Shown piece after piece: positions 1 to 6,470 of a DNA stretch of 17,843 bases (within the stretch, counting starts at the first letter, position 1; the number at the start of each line of letters is the position of its first letter). Location of the stretch: the NCBI GenBank assembly GCA_050701115.1, contig JBOHER010000203.1, forward strand, positions 1 to 17,843. The letters are read 5' to 3'. The DNA is from JBOHER01 sp050701115. GTDB lineage: Bacteria; Actinomycetota; Actinomycetes; Mycobacteriales; Pseudonocardiaceae. Both the position numbers and the translations under genes were made by a program. The notes under the pieces are model-generated. The model was not told the DNA's origin and made no database searches. It was given only the letters and a program-made list of their open reading frames with translations.

Positions 1-417
1 GCCGCCGCCTGCTCGCGCGGGCAATCGGGTTACCAAGCGTGCAACTCGTGTCGTACCAACCTGGACTCGGCGTTCGGCGTCCCGATGACGCAGTCCCTAG
101 ACGACATGCCTCCCGCGGCGTGCTGCGCGTGGGTGCCCGGTGTCCGCGCACGGAGCCCTGTCGGGGTGGATCAGACTTATCTTCGTCTTCTCCCTAGCCG
201 ACCAGGAGTCCGCACCTCTCTTTCTACCTAGTGATGGCCGTCACTTCAAGGGCGCAGACGGGTGCACCGGTAAAGTGCCGCCAACTAGTGACTTGAGTAC
301 GTTGAGCGACTAAAATTCTCGGTCTGTGTCAAGGAACTGACGCCATTGGTACCGCTGTGTGAGTGGCACCCACCCTGGGGAAAGTGCGCGGTCTGGCAAC
401 CCAGCGTGCAGACCTGA
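1..417. other. Unassigned region at the left edge
   Basis: No convincing gene is seen on either strand. The plus frames at the left edge stay open for about 90 to 230 bases, but their translations are Arg/Pro/Ser-rich and look like nothing known. The minus strand is broken by several stops. The stretch from about 180 to 330 is clearly less G+C-rich than the rest of the window. It holds the short direct repeat CTAGTGA at 228-234 and 285-291 and an A+T-rich TAAAAT at 311-316, so it may be a promoter or 3' untranslated region. It lies downstream of the minus-strand phosphatase gene. No clear terminator hairpin was found. Confidence 0.5.
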
Positions 418-1245
418 CTATTGTTCTCGTTTCCGGTGCTGCCGGACCCCGTACCACGTTGCCCCCGCGGCGGCAACCGCCCCGACGCCCACCCCGAGCA
501 CGAGCGCGGTCGCCGAGGGACTCGGCATCCGGCTGCGCAGGGACACCGGTTTGACGAAGGTGAGCATCGGCCACCCGCGCTCCTCGGCCAGCTTGCGCAA
601 CGCCCGGTCCGGGTTCACCACACACGGGTGCCCTACCGCTTCGAGCAACGGGAGGTCGGTGCTGGAATCCGAATAGGCGTGACACTGGGCCAGGTCGTAG
701 CCGTGCGCTTCGGCCAACATCCTTGCGGCGGCGGCCTTCTCCTCGCCGTAGCAGTAGAACTCGACGTTGCCGGAGTAACGGCCGTCGACGATCTCCATCC
801 GGGTGGCGACGCTGGAGTCGGCCCCGAGCATCGCCGCGATCGGACCGACGACTTCCTCCCCCGTCGCGGACAGCACTACCACGTCGTGCTGATCAGCCTT
901 GTGCGCGGCGATCAGCTCAGCTGCCTCGGCGTATACCAGCGGATCGACCACGTCATGCAACGTCTCGTTGACCACCGCACTGACCTGCGCGACATCCCAG
1001 CCTGCACACAGCGCGGAGATCTGCTCGCGCAGCCGTTCGGTCGTTGAGGCGTCGGCCCCCGACAGCGAGAACATCAGTTGTGCGTATGCGCTCTTGAGCG
1101 CGGCACGCCGGTTGATCAGCCCTTGGCGGAGCAGCGGCCTGCTGAACGCGAGAGCACTGGACGACGCGATGATCGTCTTGTCGAGATCGAAGAACGCCGC
1201 GATGCGCGAGCCTGCTGCGAGCTGTTCGGTCCTCGGGTTCGCCAC
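418..1245 (-). CDS. HAD-IB family phosphatase (SerB/Rv3661-like), membrane-anchored
   Basis: This is a haloacid dehalogenase superfamily hydrolase of subfamily IB, the phosphoserine-phosphatase-like group; the natural substrate is unknown. With the GTG start at 1245 the protein has 275 residues. Motif I is FDLDKT with the nucleophile and acid aspartates D20 and D22. Motif II is the Ser of LSATG. The acidic metal-binding motif is YSDSSTDLPLL (191-201). The cap and core sequence closely resembles M. tuberculosis Rv3661. A hydrophobic Ala/Gly/Val-rich segment (about 245-267) followed by a basic tail looks like a C-terminal membrane anchor. The start is uncertain: an in-frame ATG at 1287 would add 14 residues, and neither start has a well-placed ribosome site. 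It is divergent from ssd, the same arrangement as Rv3661/Rv3660c. Family call firm, substrate unknown. Confidence 0.9.
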   Translation of the reverse strand: MANPRTEQLAAGSRIAAFFDLDKTIIASSSALAFSRPLLRQGLINRRAALKSAYAQLMFSLSGADASTTERLREQISALCAGWDVAQVSAVVNETLHDVVDPLVYAEAAELIAAHKADQHDVVVLSATGEEVVGPIAAMLGADSSVATRMEIVDGRYSGNVEFYCYGEEKAAAARMLAEAHGYDLAQCHAYSDSSTDLPLLEAVGHPCVVNPDRALRKLAEERGWPMLTFVKPVSLRSRMPSPSATALVLGVGVGAVAAAGATWYGVRQHRKREQ

Positions 1246-1313
1246 CTGACCAGCATAGGAGTCTCCGTGTGCGGGTAGCGGCAGCATGGTTGACGACACC
1301 CAACGCCGCCGGT

Positions 1314-1340
1314 TTGTCCACAGAACCCCAGTTGTCCACA
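1314..1340 (+). promoter_or_regulatory. Two direct DnaA boxes in the phosphatase/ssd divergent promoter region
   Basis: TTGTCCACA occurs twice on the plus strand, at 1314-1322 and 1332-1340, with 18 bases from start to start; the G after each copy is also shared. TTGTCCACA is the preferred DnaA box of high-G+C actinobacteria such as Streptomyces. A poorer third copy (TTGTCCCGA) starts at 1358. The pair lies in the 195-base gap between the divergent phosphatase and ssd genes, about 100 bases before the ssd start. DnaA binding is inferred from the motif only. Confidence 0.6.
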
Positions 1341-1440
1341 GGCAACCCCCGGCGTGCTTGTCCCGATTCGCTGCGCTCGCGAGTGTGGGTATCGGCCGCA
1401 TCGCACGCGGCCGAACCGAAGGAGACAACTGGGGGCCGCT

Positions 1441-2526
1441 GTGACTGATCGCAGGCCACTCGTCGTGGTCAACGACGAACATCTGCTTGACGAGCTGCTG
1501 CGTCTTGCCGCCGCCGCGGATTGTGAGATCGAGTGCGCGCCGGATCTGGTGAGCGCGCGCGGCAGGTGGTCGCGGGCGCCGCTGGTCATCGTGGACGAGC
1601 ATGCGCTCTCGCGGGTCGGACCGGGCGACCTGCCCCGCCGGAGTGCGGTGGTGCTTGTGTGCTCGGGCGGGCCCGCCGCTCCCGCCTGGCAACAAGCCTT
1701 CGTCGCGGGTGTTGAGCAGGTGATCGCGTTGCCCGCGGACGAGGCGTCGCTGATCGCCGCGTTAGCCGACGTGGCCGAGGCACCGAGCCGTAGCGGTGGC
1801 CGGGTGCTCGCGGTGATCGGCGGCCGCGGTGGCGGTGGGGCCTCGGTGTTCAGCGCCAGTGTGGCGATCACCGCTGCGCGCGCGGGAGGTGAAGCCTTGC
1901 TGGTCGACTGCGATCCGCTTGGTGGCGGCCTCGACCTGGTGCTCGGCGCAGAGCTCGAAGGCGGGCTGCGCTGGCCCGATCTGAGCCTGAACGCGGGGCG
2001 GGTATCGATGTCGGCGCTATGGGACGCGCTGCCCGAATTCGCGTACGGCCAGGGACGGCTGGGCGTGTTGTCCTGCGCGCGGGATGGTTCTGGGCCGAAC
2101 CCGGATGGGGTTGCCGCCGTACTCGAGGCGGGCACGCGCGCGGGCTGCACGGTGGTGTGCGACCTACCCCGCGAGCTCGACGCCAGTGGCTGGGCGGTGA
2201 TCGACCGAGCCGACCTCGCGGTGATCGTGTTGCCCGCCGAGGTCAGGGCGAGTGCGGCGGCCAAGGTGCTGGCGAGTCGCATCGAGGAGCGGGCGCGCAA
2301 GCTGGCCGTGGTGGTGCGCGGCCCCGCGCCCGACGAGTTGTCCGCGACGGCGGCGGCGGACGCGGTCGGTCTGCCACTTGCCGCGGTGATGCGTGCCGAA
2401 CCCCGTCTGGCGGTCCTGCTCGAGCGGGCCGAATTCGCGCTCAAGCCGTCAGGCCCGCTGGCAGCGGGTGCTCACGCTGTGCTGGATGCCTTGTGGTTGG
2501 TAGACACCGACCTCGGGGCGGCGTGA
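1441..2526 (+). CDS. Ssd / CpaE-TadZ-like ParA-superfamily protein
   Basis: This is the actinobacterial CpaE-like protein of helicase/secretion loci (M. tuberculosis Ssd, Rv3660c). The family is thought to place the Tad machine in the cell; Ssd is reported to affect septum formation in mycobacteria. The 361-residue protein has an N-terminal receiver-like region (about 1-110) and a ParA/MinD fold (about 120-355). The P-loop is atypical: GGRGGGGAS (127-135) has Arg where MinD has its signature Lys, and Ala where the P-loop Lys should be. The switch aspartates remain in LLVDCDPLGGGLD (153-165). The GTG at 1441 was chosen because it follows a G-rich site, TGGGGG, and fits the family's start; an upstream ATG at 1354 in frame would cover promoter sequence. 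Its stop overlaps the tadA start by one base (TGATG), so the two are probably translationally coupled. Confidence 0.85.
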   Translation: MTDRRPLVVVNDEHLLDELLRLAAAADCEIECAPDLVSARGRWSRAPLVIVDEHALSRVGPGDLPRRSAVVLVCSGGPAAPAWQQAFVAGVEQVIALPADEASLIAALADVAEAPSRSGGRVLAVIGGRGGGGASVFSASVAITAARAGGEALLVDCDPLGGGLDLVLGAELEGGLRWPDLSLNAGRVSMSALWDALPEFAYGQGRLGVLSCARDGSGPNPDGVAAVLEAGTRAGCTVVCDLPRELDASGWAVIDRADLAVIVLPAEVRASAAAKVLASRIEERARKLAVVVRGPAPDELSATAAADAVGLPLAAVMRAEPRLAVLLERAEFALKPSGPLAAGAHAVLDALWLVDTDLGAA

Positions 2527-3692
2527 TGGATGCCGAGCTGGTCGAACGGGTGCGCAGGCGGCTGGTCGCTGATGGGGCAGGCGTCAGTGCCGCTGCGGTG
2601 GCCGACGCGGTGCGGACCGAGGCAGGCGGAGTGGCCGGGCACTCCGACGTGCTCGCGGCGCTGCGGGTATTGCGCGACGAGTTTACCGGCCTCGGGCCGC
2701 TCGAATCGTTGATCGCCGACCCCGACGTGACGGACGTGTTGGTAAGCGCGCCGAATCAGGTGTGGGTAGACGGGGCGGGTGGCCTCCGGCGGCCCGAAGT
2801 GGAGTTCCCGGATGAAGCCGCGGTGCGCCGGCTGGCCCAACGGCTGGCGCTCGCGGCAGGCCGCAGGCTGGATGATGCCCAGCCCTACGTTGACGGATGG
2901 CTGCCCGGCGCAGGCCCGCAAGGTCGGGTCCGGCTACACGCGGTGCTGCCACCCATCGCGGCGGATGGCACCTGCCTGTCGCTGCGCGTGCTGCGACCTG
3001 CCGTGCACGATCTTTCGGCGCTCGTCCGTCGGGGCACCGTCGACCACGGCCGCGCTCGCCTGCTGGAAGCCATCGTGTCCGCCAGGCTGGCGTTCCTGAT
3101 CTCGGGCAGCACAGGTGCGGGCAAGAGCACGCTGCTCGGTGCACTGCTCGGTGTGGTCCCCGCGGCCGAACGCATTGTCTGTGTCGAAGACGCGGGGGAG
3201 CTCCAGCCCGATCATCCGCAGTTCGTGCGGCTCATCGCCCGCCCGGCCAACGTGGAGGGCGCAGGCGAGATCACCCTACGCGAACTGGTACGCCAGGCGC
3301 TGCGGATGCGACCGGATCGAATCGTGGTCGGTGAGGTTCGCGGACGCGAGGTGTGCGAGCTGCTGAATGCCTTGAACACGGGCCACGAGGGCGGGGCGGG
3401 CACCTTGCATGCCAACTCGCCCGCCGAGGTACCGGCCCGATTAGAGGCGTTGGCCTCGCTGGGCGGGCTGAACCGGGCGGCGCTGCACAGCCAGCTGGCA
3501 GCCGCTGTGCAGGTGGTGTTGCACATGCGGCGCCGCAAGGACGGCACGCGGCTGCTCGCCGAGATCGGCGTCCTCCGGCGTGCCGCGGACGAGGTTGAGG
3601 TTGTTCCGGCGTGGCGGTCCGACGGGTGGACCGAACACCGCACGCTGCTGGCCGAAGCATTGCGGGCCAGGGATGTGGGGTTGCCATGCTGA
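2526..3692 (+). CDS. TadA/CpaF-type secretion ATPase
   Basis: This is the cytoplasmic hexameric ATPase that powers Flp pilus assembly (type II/IV secretion ATPase family, Rv3659c-like). It has 388 residues, the usual size for the actinobacterial form. An N-terminal domain (about 1-170) precedes the RecA-like core. Walker A is GSTGAGKST (194-202) with K200. The Asp box is around E221/D222/E225. Walker B is MRPDRIVVGEVRG (261-273) with E270. The His box contains H287 and H295 in NTGHEGGAGTLHANSP. All expected catalytic motifs are intact. The ATG at 2526 overlaps the ssd stop by one base, and the 3' end overlaps tadB by seven bases, consistent with one transcript and coupled translation. Partners should be the TadB and TadC membrane proteins encoded next. 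Confidence 0.95.
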   Translation: MDAELVERVRRRLVADGAGVSAAAVADAVRTEAGGVAGHSDVLAALRVLRDEFTGLGPLESLIADPDVTDVLVSAPNQVWVDGAGGLRRPEVEFPDEAAVRRLAQRLALAAGRRLDDAQPYVDGWLPGAGPQGRVRLHAVLPPIAADGTCLSLRVLRPAVHDLSALVRRGTVDHGRARLLEAIVSARLAFLISGSTGAGKSTLLGALLGVVPAAERIVCVEDAGELQPDHPQFVRLIARPANVEGAGEITLRELVRQALRMRPDRIVVGEVRGREVCELLNALNTGHEGGAGTLHANSPAEVPARLEALASLGGLNRAALHSQLAAAVQVVLHMRRRKDGTRLLAEIGVLRRAADEVEVVPAWRSDGWTEHRTLLAEALRARDVGLPC

Positions 3693-4501
3693 GCTCGCCG
3701 CTGGTCGTGTGTGCGCTCGCGCTGCTGTGCTGGCCGACCCGGCGCGGTGAGTTCCGCCTCAACGTCCTCGACGATCCGTCGGGAATTGCCTGCGTTCGTT
3801 CGGGGAGCAGGCTGAGCGCTCTCCTTGTCGCGATGGGATGTTTCATCGCGCTCGCCTTTGCCGCATTCGGGCCGGCCGGTGCCGTGGTGGCGGCGCTGTT
3901 CGGGGGAACCGGCTGGAACCGCTGGAAGGCGCGCAGCGAGCGCCGAGCCCGCAACGCCGCCCGCACCGGGCTGGCCGAGGCGCTCGGCCATTTCGTCGCA
4001 GAATTGCGGGCGGGGGCACATCCCGCAGCGGCCGCCGAGTCGGTGTCCACCGACGCGTTGCCGGATGCCGCTGCCGCACTGCGCGCGATCGCGTCCGCGA
4101 CCCGACTCGGCGGCGACATCGATGCGGCGCTCACCGGCGTCGCGGTCACCACCCCGGAGCTGCGCTCACCGCTGCTCCAGTTGGGTCGCGCCTGGGCGCT
4201 GGCACAGCGGCACGGCATCCCGCTGGCCGAGGTGGCAGACGCAGTTCGCCGCGATATGGCCGCCTGCGCGAGGTTCGCCGCGCAGACGCACGCCAAGATG
4301 GCCGGACCACGGGCCAGCGCGTCGGTGTTGACCGGCTTGCCGCTGTTGGGGCTCGGCCTGGGTGAAGCGATGGGGGCGCAACCGCTGCGGCTGCTGGCAT
4401 CGTCAACGGCCGGCCAGTTCCTGCTTCTGGTGGGGGCCGCACTCATCTGGGCCGGGATGCTGTGGAGCGGGCGTCTCACCGAGGTGGGGGAGCCGTCGTG
4501 A
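3686..4501 (+). CDS. TadB-like inner-membrane pilus assembly protein
   Basis: This is a T2SSF/GspF-family membrane platform protein, matching Rv3658c in size (271 residues) and place. It should form the membrane base on which the TadA ATPase acts. Hydrophobic segments lie at about 5-17, 46-74, 213-229 and 241-262. A basic cytoplasmic stretch (76-95) and the T2SSF domain (about 95-205, with ALGHFVAELRAG and the LGGDIDAAL region) lie between them. This is shorter than the usual proteobacterial TadB (over 300 residues), as is normal in actinobacteria. The ATG at 3686 follows a GGGG site by five bases, supporting this start even though longer open frames exist upstream. The end overlaps tadC by four bases (GTGA). 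Confidence 0.88.
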   Translation: MLSSPLVVCALALLCWPTRRGEFRLNVLDDPSGIACVRSGSRLSALLVAMGCFIALAFAAFGPAGAVVAALFGGTGWNRWKARSERRARNAARTGLAEALGHFVAELRAGAHPAAAAESVSTDALPDAAAALRAIASATRLGGDIDAALTGVAVTTPELRSPLLQLGRAWALAQRHGIPLAEVADAVRRDMAACARFAAQTHAKMAGPRASASVLTGLPLLGLGLGEAMGAQPLRLLASSTAGQFLLLVGAALIWAGMLWSGRLTEVGEPS

Positions 4502-5118
4502 TCGGCAGTTTGGTCGGGTTCGCGGCGGCCCTGTTGGTAGTTCCGGCCGCGGGCTCATCGGAGGCCCGGCTCAGAGCGTTGTTCGCATCGGGGGTGCGGT
4601 CGGGGCGGTTGCACTGGGCATCGCGCTTCGGAGCCCGTACCGCCCCGAGTCACCGGGTGCGGCGTCCGCGGCTGGATGCGGTCGGACAGCTTCGCCTCGC
4701 GGCGAGTTGGGACCTCTTCGCCGCGGCCCTTCGTGCCGGACTGCCGGTACCCGTGGCGATTCGGGCCGTGTGCGACGGGCTGCCGGTGGACGCGGCGAAC
4801 GCCCTTCGTGCCACGGCCGAGCTGATCGCGTTGGGTGCCGACCCCGACCAGGCATGGCAGCCCGCACTGGATTGTGCGCAGACCTCGGCGCTGGCCCGAG
4901 CCGCGCGCAGGACGGCACGATCGGGCACCGCGCTGGCGTCGGTCTCCGCCGAACTCGCGGTGACCGTCCGGGCGGCGGTCGCCGATGCCGCCGAATCCCG
5001 AGCCCAACGGGCGGCCGTGCTGATCACCGCACCCTTGGGGTTGTGCTTCTTGCCAGGTTTCCTCTGCCTCGGGGTGGTGCCTGTGGTGCTCGGCCTGGCG
5101 GGTCAGCTTGCCGTATGA
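4498..5118 (+). CDS. TadC-like inner-membrane pilus assembly protein
   Basis: This is the second T2SSF-family platform protein, 206 residues, comparable to the short Rv3657c type. It should pair with TadB beneath the pilus. An N-terminal hydrophobic segment (4-18) is followed by a basic linker, the T2SSF domain (about 65-165) and a C-terminal hydrophobic region (172-202). The core pattern WDLFAAALRAGLPVPVAIRA resembles the F-domain start seen in TadB. The GTG start at 4498 overlaps the tadB stop by four bases and is preceded by a strong GGGGGAG site. Longer in-frame versions starting at 4462 would run into tadB. A 69-base gap separates it from the pilin gene. Confidence 0.85.
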   Translation: MIGSLVGFAAALLVVPAAGSSEARLRALFASGVRSGRLHWASRFGARTAPSHRVRRPRLDAVGQLRLAASWDLFAAALRAGLPVPVAIRAVCDGLPVDAANALRATAELIALGADPDQAWQPALDCAQTSALARAARRTARSGTALASVSAELAVTVRAAVADAAESRAQRAAVLITAPLGLCFLPGFLCLGVVPVVLGLAGQLAV

Positions 5119-5163
5119 GAACAGCAGGGAGCGCTCACCGTGGGCGTTCGCGGGAGAACAGCA
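5117..5163 (+). repeat. 10-base direct repeat between tadC and the pilin gene
   Basis: GAGAACAGCA occurs at 5117-5126 and again at 5154-5163, 37 bases from start to start. The first copy overlaps the tadC stop codon; the second ends 24 bases before the pilin ATG. The stretch between them contains the palindrome GAGCGCTC. It could be a regulator or RNA-processing site that sets pilin levels apart from the rest of the operon, or it could be chance. Confidence 0.4.
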
Positions 5164-5187
5164 CAACAACCTTGGAGGTAGGTAACC

Positions 5188-5421
5188 ATGTCTCAGCCGA
5201 CCACTCTGCGTCCGCTTGCTCCCGGCGGACTTCCGCGCGGGATGCTGCCGCGCGCCCGCGCCCTGCTGGCCAGCGACGACGGTATGTCCACCGCTGAATA
5301 CGCCATCGGGACCATCGCCGCCGCGGCCTTCGCCGCGGTCCTCTACGCGGTGGTCACCGGCGATTCCGTTGTTGCCGGTCTCACCGGGCTTGTTCAGCGA
5401 GCCCTTTCGGTTGGTTTCTAG
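5188..5421 (+). CDS. Flp-type pilin precursor (DUF4244, Rv3656c-like)
   Basis: This is the probable major pilin, 77 residues. A 32-residue basic leader ends at a class III prepilin site in the string DDGMSTAEYAIGT: cleavage is expected after G32, giving a mature protein starting at M33 with Glu at +5 (E37) and Tyr at +6 (Y38), the Flp hallmark. The following 20 or so residues (Ala/Ile/Val-rich) form the membrane and filament-packing helix. The mature pilin would have only about 45 residues. The start is supported by GGAGG at 5174-5178. It is separated from tadC by 69 bases but directly abuts tadE. The leader peptidase (TadV/CpaA type) is not in this window. Confidence 0.88.
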   Translation: MSQPTTLRPLAPGGLPRGMLPRARALLASDDGMSTAEYAIGTIAAAAFAAVLYAVVTGDSVVAGLTGLVQRALSVGF

Positions 5422-5802
5422 ATGCGGCTATCGGGGGATCGGGGGGCGGTCACGGTCGAGGCGGCTGTCGCGCTGTTCGCACTCGTCGCTGTGCTCGGCC
5501 TGACCCTCGCCGGGCTCATGGCCGTCGCCGACCAGTTGCGGTGCACCGATGCCGCGCGTGAGGCGGCTCGGCTGGCCGCTCGCGGCGATACCGACCTGGT
5601 CGATGACGCGGTCGCGCGGATAGCGCCCAGCGGGGCGAGTTGGCAACTGCGGCAGGACCGTGCGGGCATCACCGTCACGGTGCACGCCAGGCCCGCGGGC
5701 GGCCTGCTCCCCGGACTGCGGATACGGGCACAAGCCTTCGCCGTGCCCGAACCCGGTGTCGGCGTTACGGGACGCGAGCCGTCGCTGAGCAGTCCGCGAT
5801 GA
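5422..5802 (+). CDS. TadE-like pseudopilin (Rv3655c-like)
   Basis: This is a TadE-family minor pilin of 126 residues. The N-terminus has the pilin-like string DRGAVTVEAAVA; cleavage after G8 would place Glu at +5 (E13). The hydrophobic helix runs to about residue 35, and the rest is extracytoplasmic with the typical AAREAARLAARGD segment (44-56). The ATG directly follows the pilin stop with no gap and no good ribosome site, so translation is probably coupled to the pilin. Its stop overlaps the next start (ATGA). TadE proteins are thought to help initiate or stabilise the pilus. Confidence 0.85.
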   Translation: MRLSGDRGAVTVEAAVALFALVAVLGLTLAGLMAVADQLRCTDAAREAARLAARGDTDLVDDAVARIAPSGASWQLRQDRAGITVTVHARPAGGLLPGLRIRAQAFAVPEPGVGVTGREPSLSSPR

Positions 5803-6182
5803 CGCGCGCTCGGGGTTGGGCCAGCGCAGCCGACGATGGCTTCGCCACCATCTGGGCGGCGGGTGCGTTGACCGCGCTGCTGTCGGTGTACATGCTGCTG
5901 GTCTGGCTGGGTGCTGCCGCGCTGAGCAGACACCGGGGGGAAGCCGCTGCCGATCTCGCGGCGTTGGCTGCCGCGGCACATGCCCGCGCAGGCCCTGAGA
6001 TCGCCTGTAGCCGGGCTGCGTCAGTGGCCGAGCGCATGCGGGCCCGAATCGCCTTGTGCCAATTGCGCGGTTGGGACGCACTGGTCGAGGTGGAAGTCGA
6101 GCCCCCTGGGCTACTTGCGGAACTGGGCGGAGTGACTGCCCGGGCCAGAGCAGGGCCGGTGGACGGCAGCGGCGAACGGTAG
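5799..6182 (+). CDS. TadE-like protein of helicase/secretion loci (Rv3654c-like)
   Basis: This 127-residue protein is the last gene of the tad operon and matches the actinobacterial family named for the helicase/secretion neighbourhood. After ADDGFATIW (11-19) comes one membrane helix (about 17-42), then the typical GEAAADLAALAAAAHA segment (47-62) also found in TadE/TadG proteins. Cleavage after G14 is possible, but +5 is Trp (W19) rather than Glu, so it may not enter the filament like the other two pilins. A Cys pair (C70 and the Cys of ALCQLRGW) could form a disulfide outside the membrane. The ATG at 5799 overlaps the tadE stop by four bases. Exact role unknown. Confidence 0.8.
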   Translation: MTRARGWASAADDGFATIWAAGALTALLSVYMLLVWLGAAALSRHRGEAAADLAALAAAAHARAGPEIACSRAASVAERMRARIALCQLRGWDALVEVEVEPPGLLAELGGVTARARAGPVDGSGER

Positions 6183-6353
6183 GAGCGCATGCGCTGTGCG
6201 CCTCAGCACGCAAGCACAGTGGTCTGAATCACACGAGCAACGGTCGGCGCAGAGCGGTAAGCGGTATCACGCCCGGTCCGCCCGGCGCGGATTCGCCACG
6301 GAACGTCGTCCGACACGATCGGTGGAACCGCTGCCCGCTCGTCGTTCGCCGTG

Positions 6354-6372
6354 CGGTAACCACCGGTTATCG
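6354..6372. promoter_or_regulatory. Inverted repeat before the primase-like gene
   Basis: CGGTAACC-ACC-GGTTATCG is an 8-3-8 inverted repeat with one mismatch, about 100 bases before the ATG of the primase-like gene. Its right arm runs into TTATCGACA (6367-6375), one mismatch from the TTATNCACA DnaA box. It could be an operator for a dimeric regulator. The rest of the 288-base gap (6183-6470) holds the 12-base palindrome AGCGCATGCGCT at 6184-6195, a weak possible hairpin (6194-6219), and no gene I can support. Confidence 0.4.
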
Positions 6373-6470
6373 ACAGGCCACTACCAGCAACTTCCACTGT
6401 GCCGTTGAGTAAAAGGTGCGGGGTCGGCAAACCGGCCCGGCACCGAAGAACCGAGGAGGCAGGAACTTCC

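Noticed and set aside
1116..2444. 442-codon minus-strand frame across ssd and the phosphatase start
   Set aside because: Ser/Arg/Ala/Thr-rich low-complexity translation; it overlaps two well-supported genes and the DnaA-box gap.
3271..4479. 402-codon minus-strand frame across tadA and tadB
   Set aside because: No domain, biased composition, and it conflicts with two operon genes linked by overlapping starts and stops.
4362..5297. 311-codon plus-strand frame across tadB, tadC and the pilin gene
   Set aside because: Arg/Gly-rich translation in a different frame from three well-supported tad genes.
6184..6219. Possible terminator after the tad operon
   Set aside because: The AGCGCATGCGCT palindrome has no loop and the CTGTGC/GCACAG stem is only six pairs with a 14-base loop and no T-tract; too weak to call.
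6056..6412. 118-codon plus frame in the gap after the tad operon
   Set aside because: Overlaps the end of the last tad gene, Arg/Gly-rich, no ribosome site and no recognisable motif.
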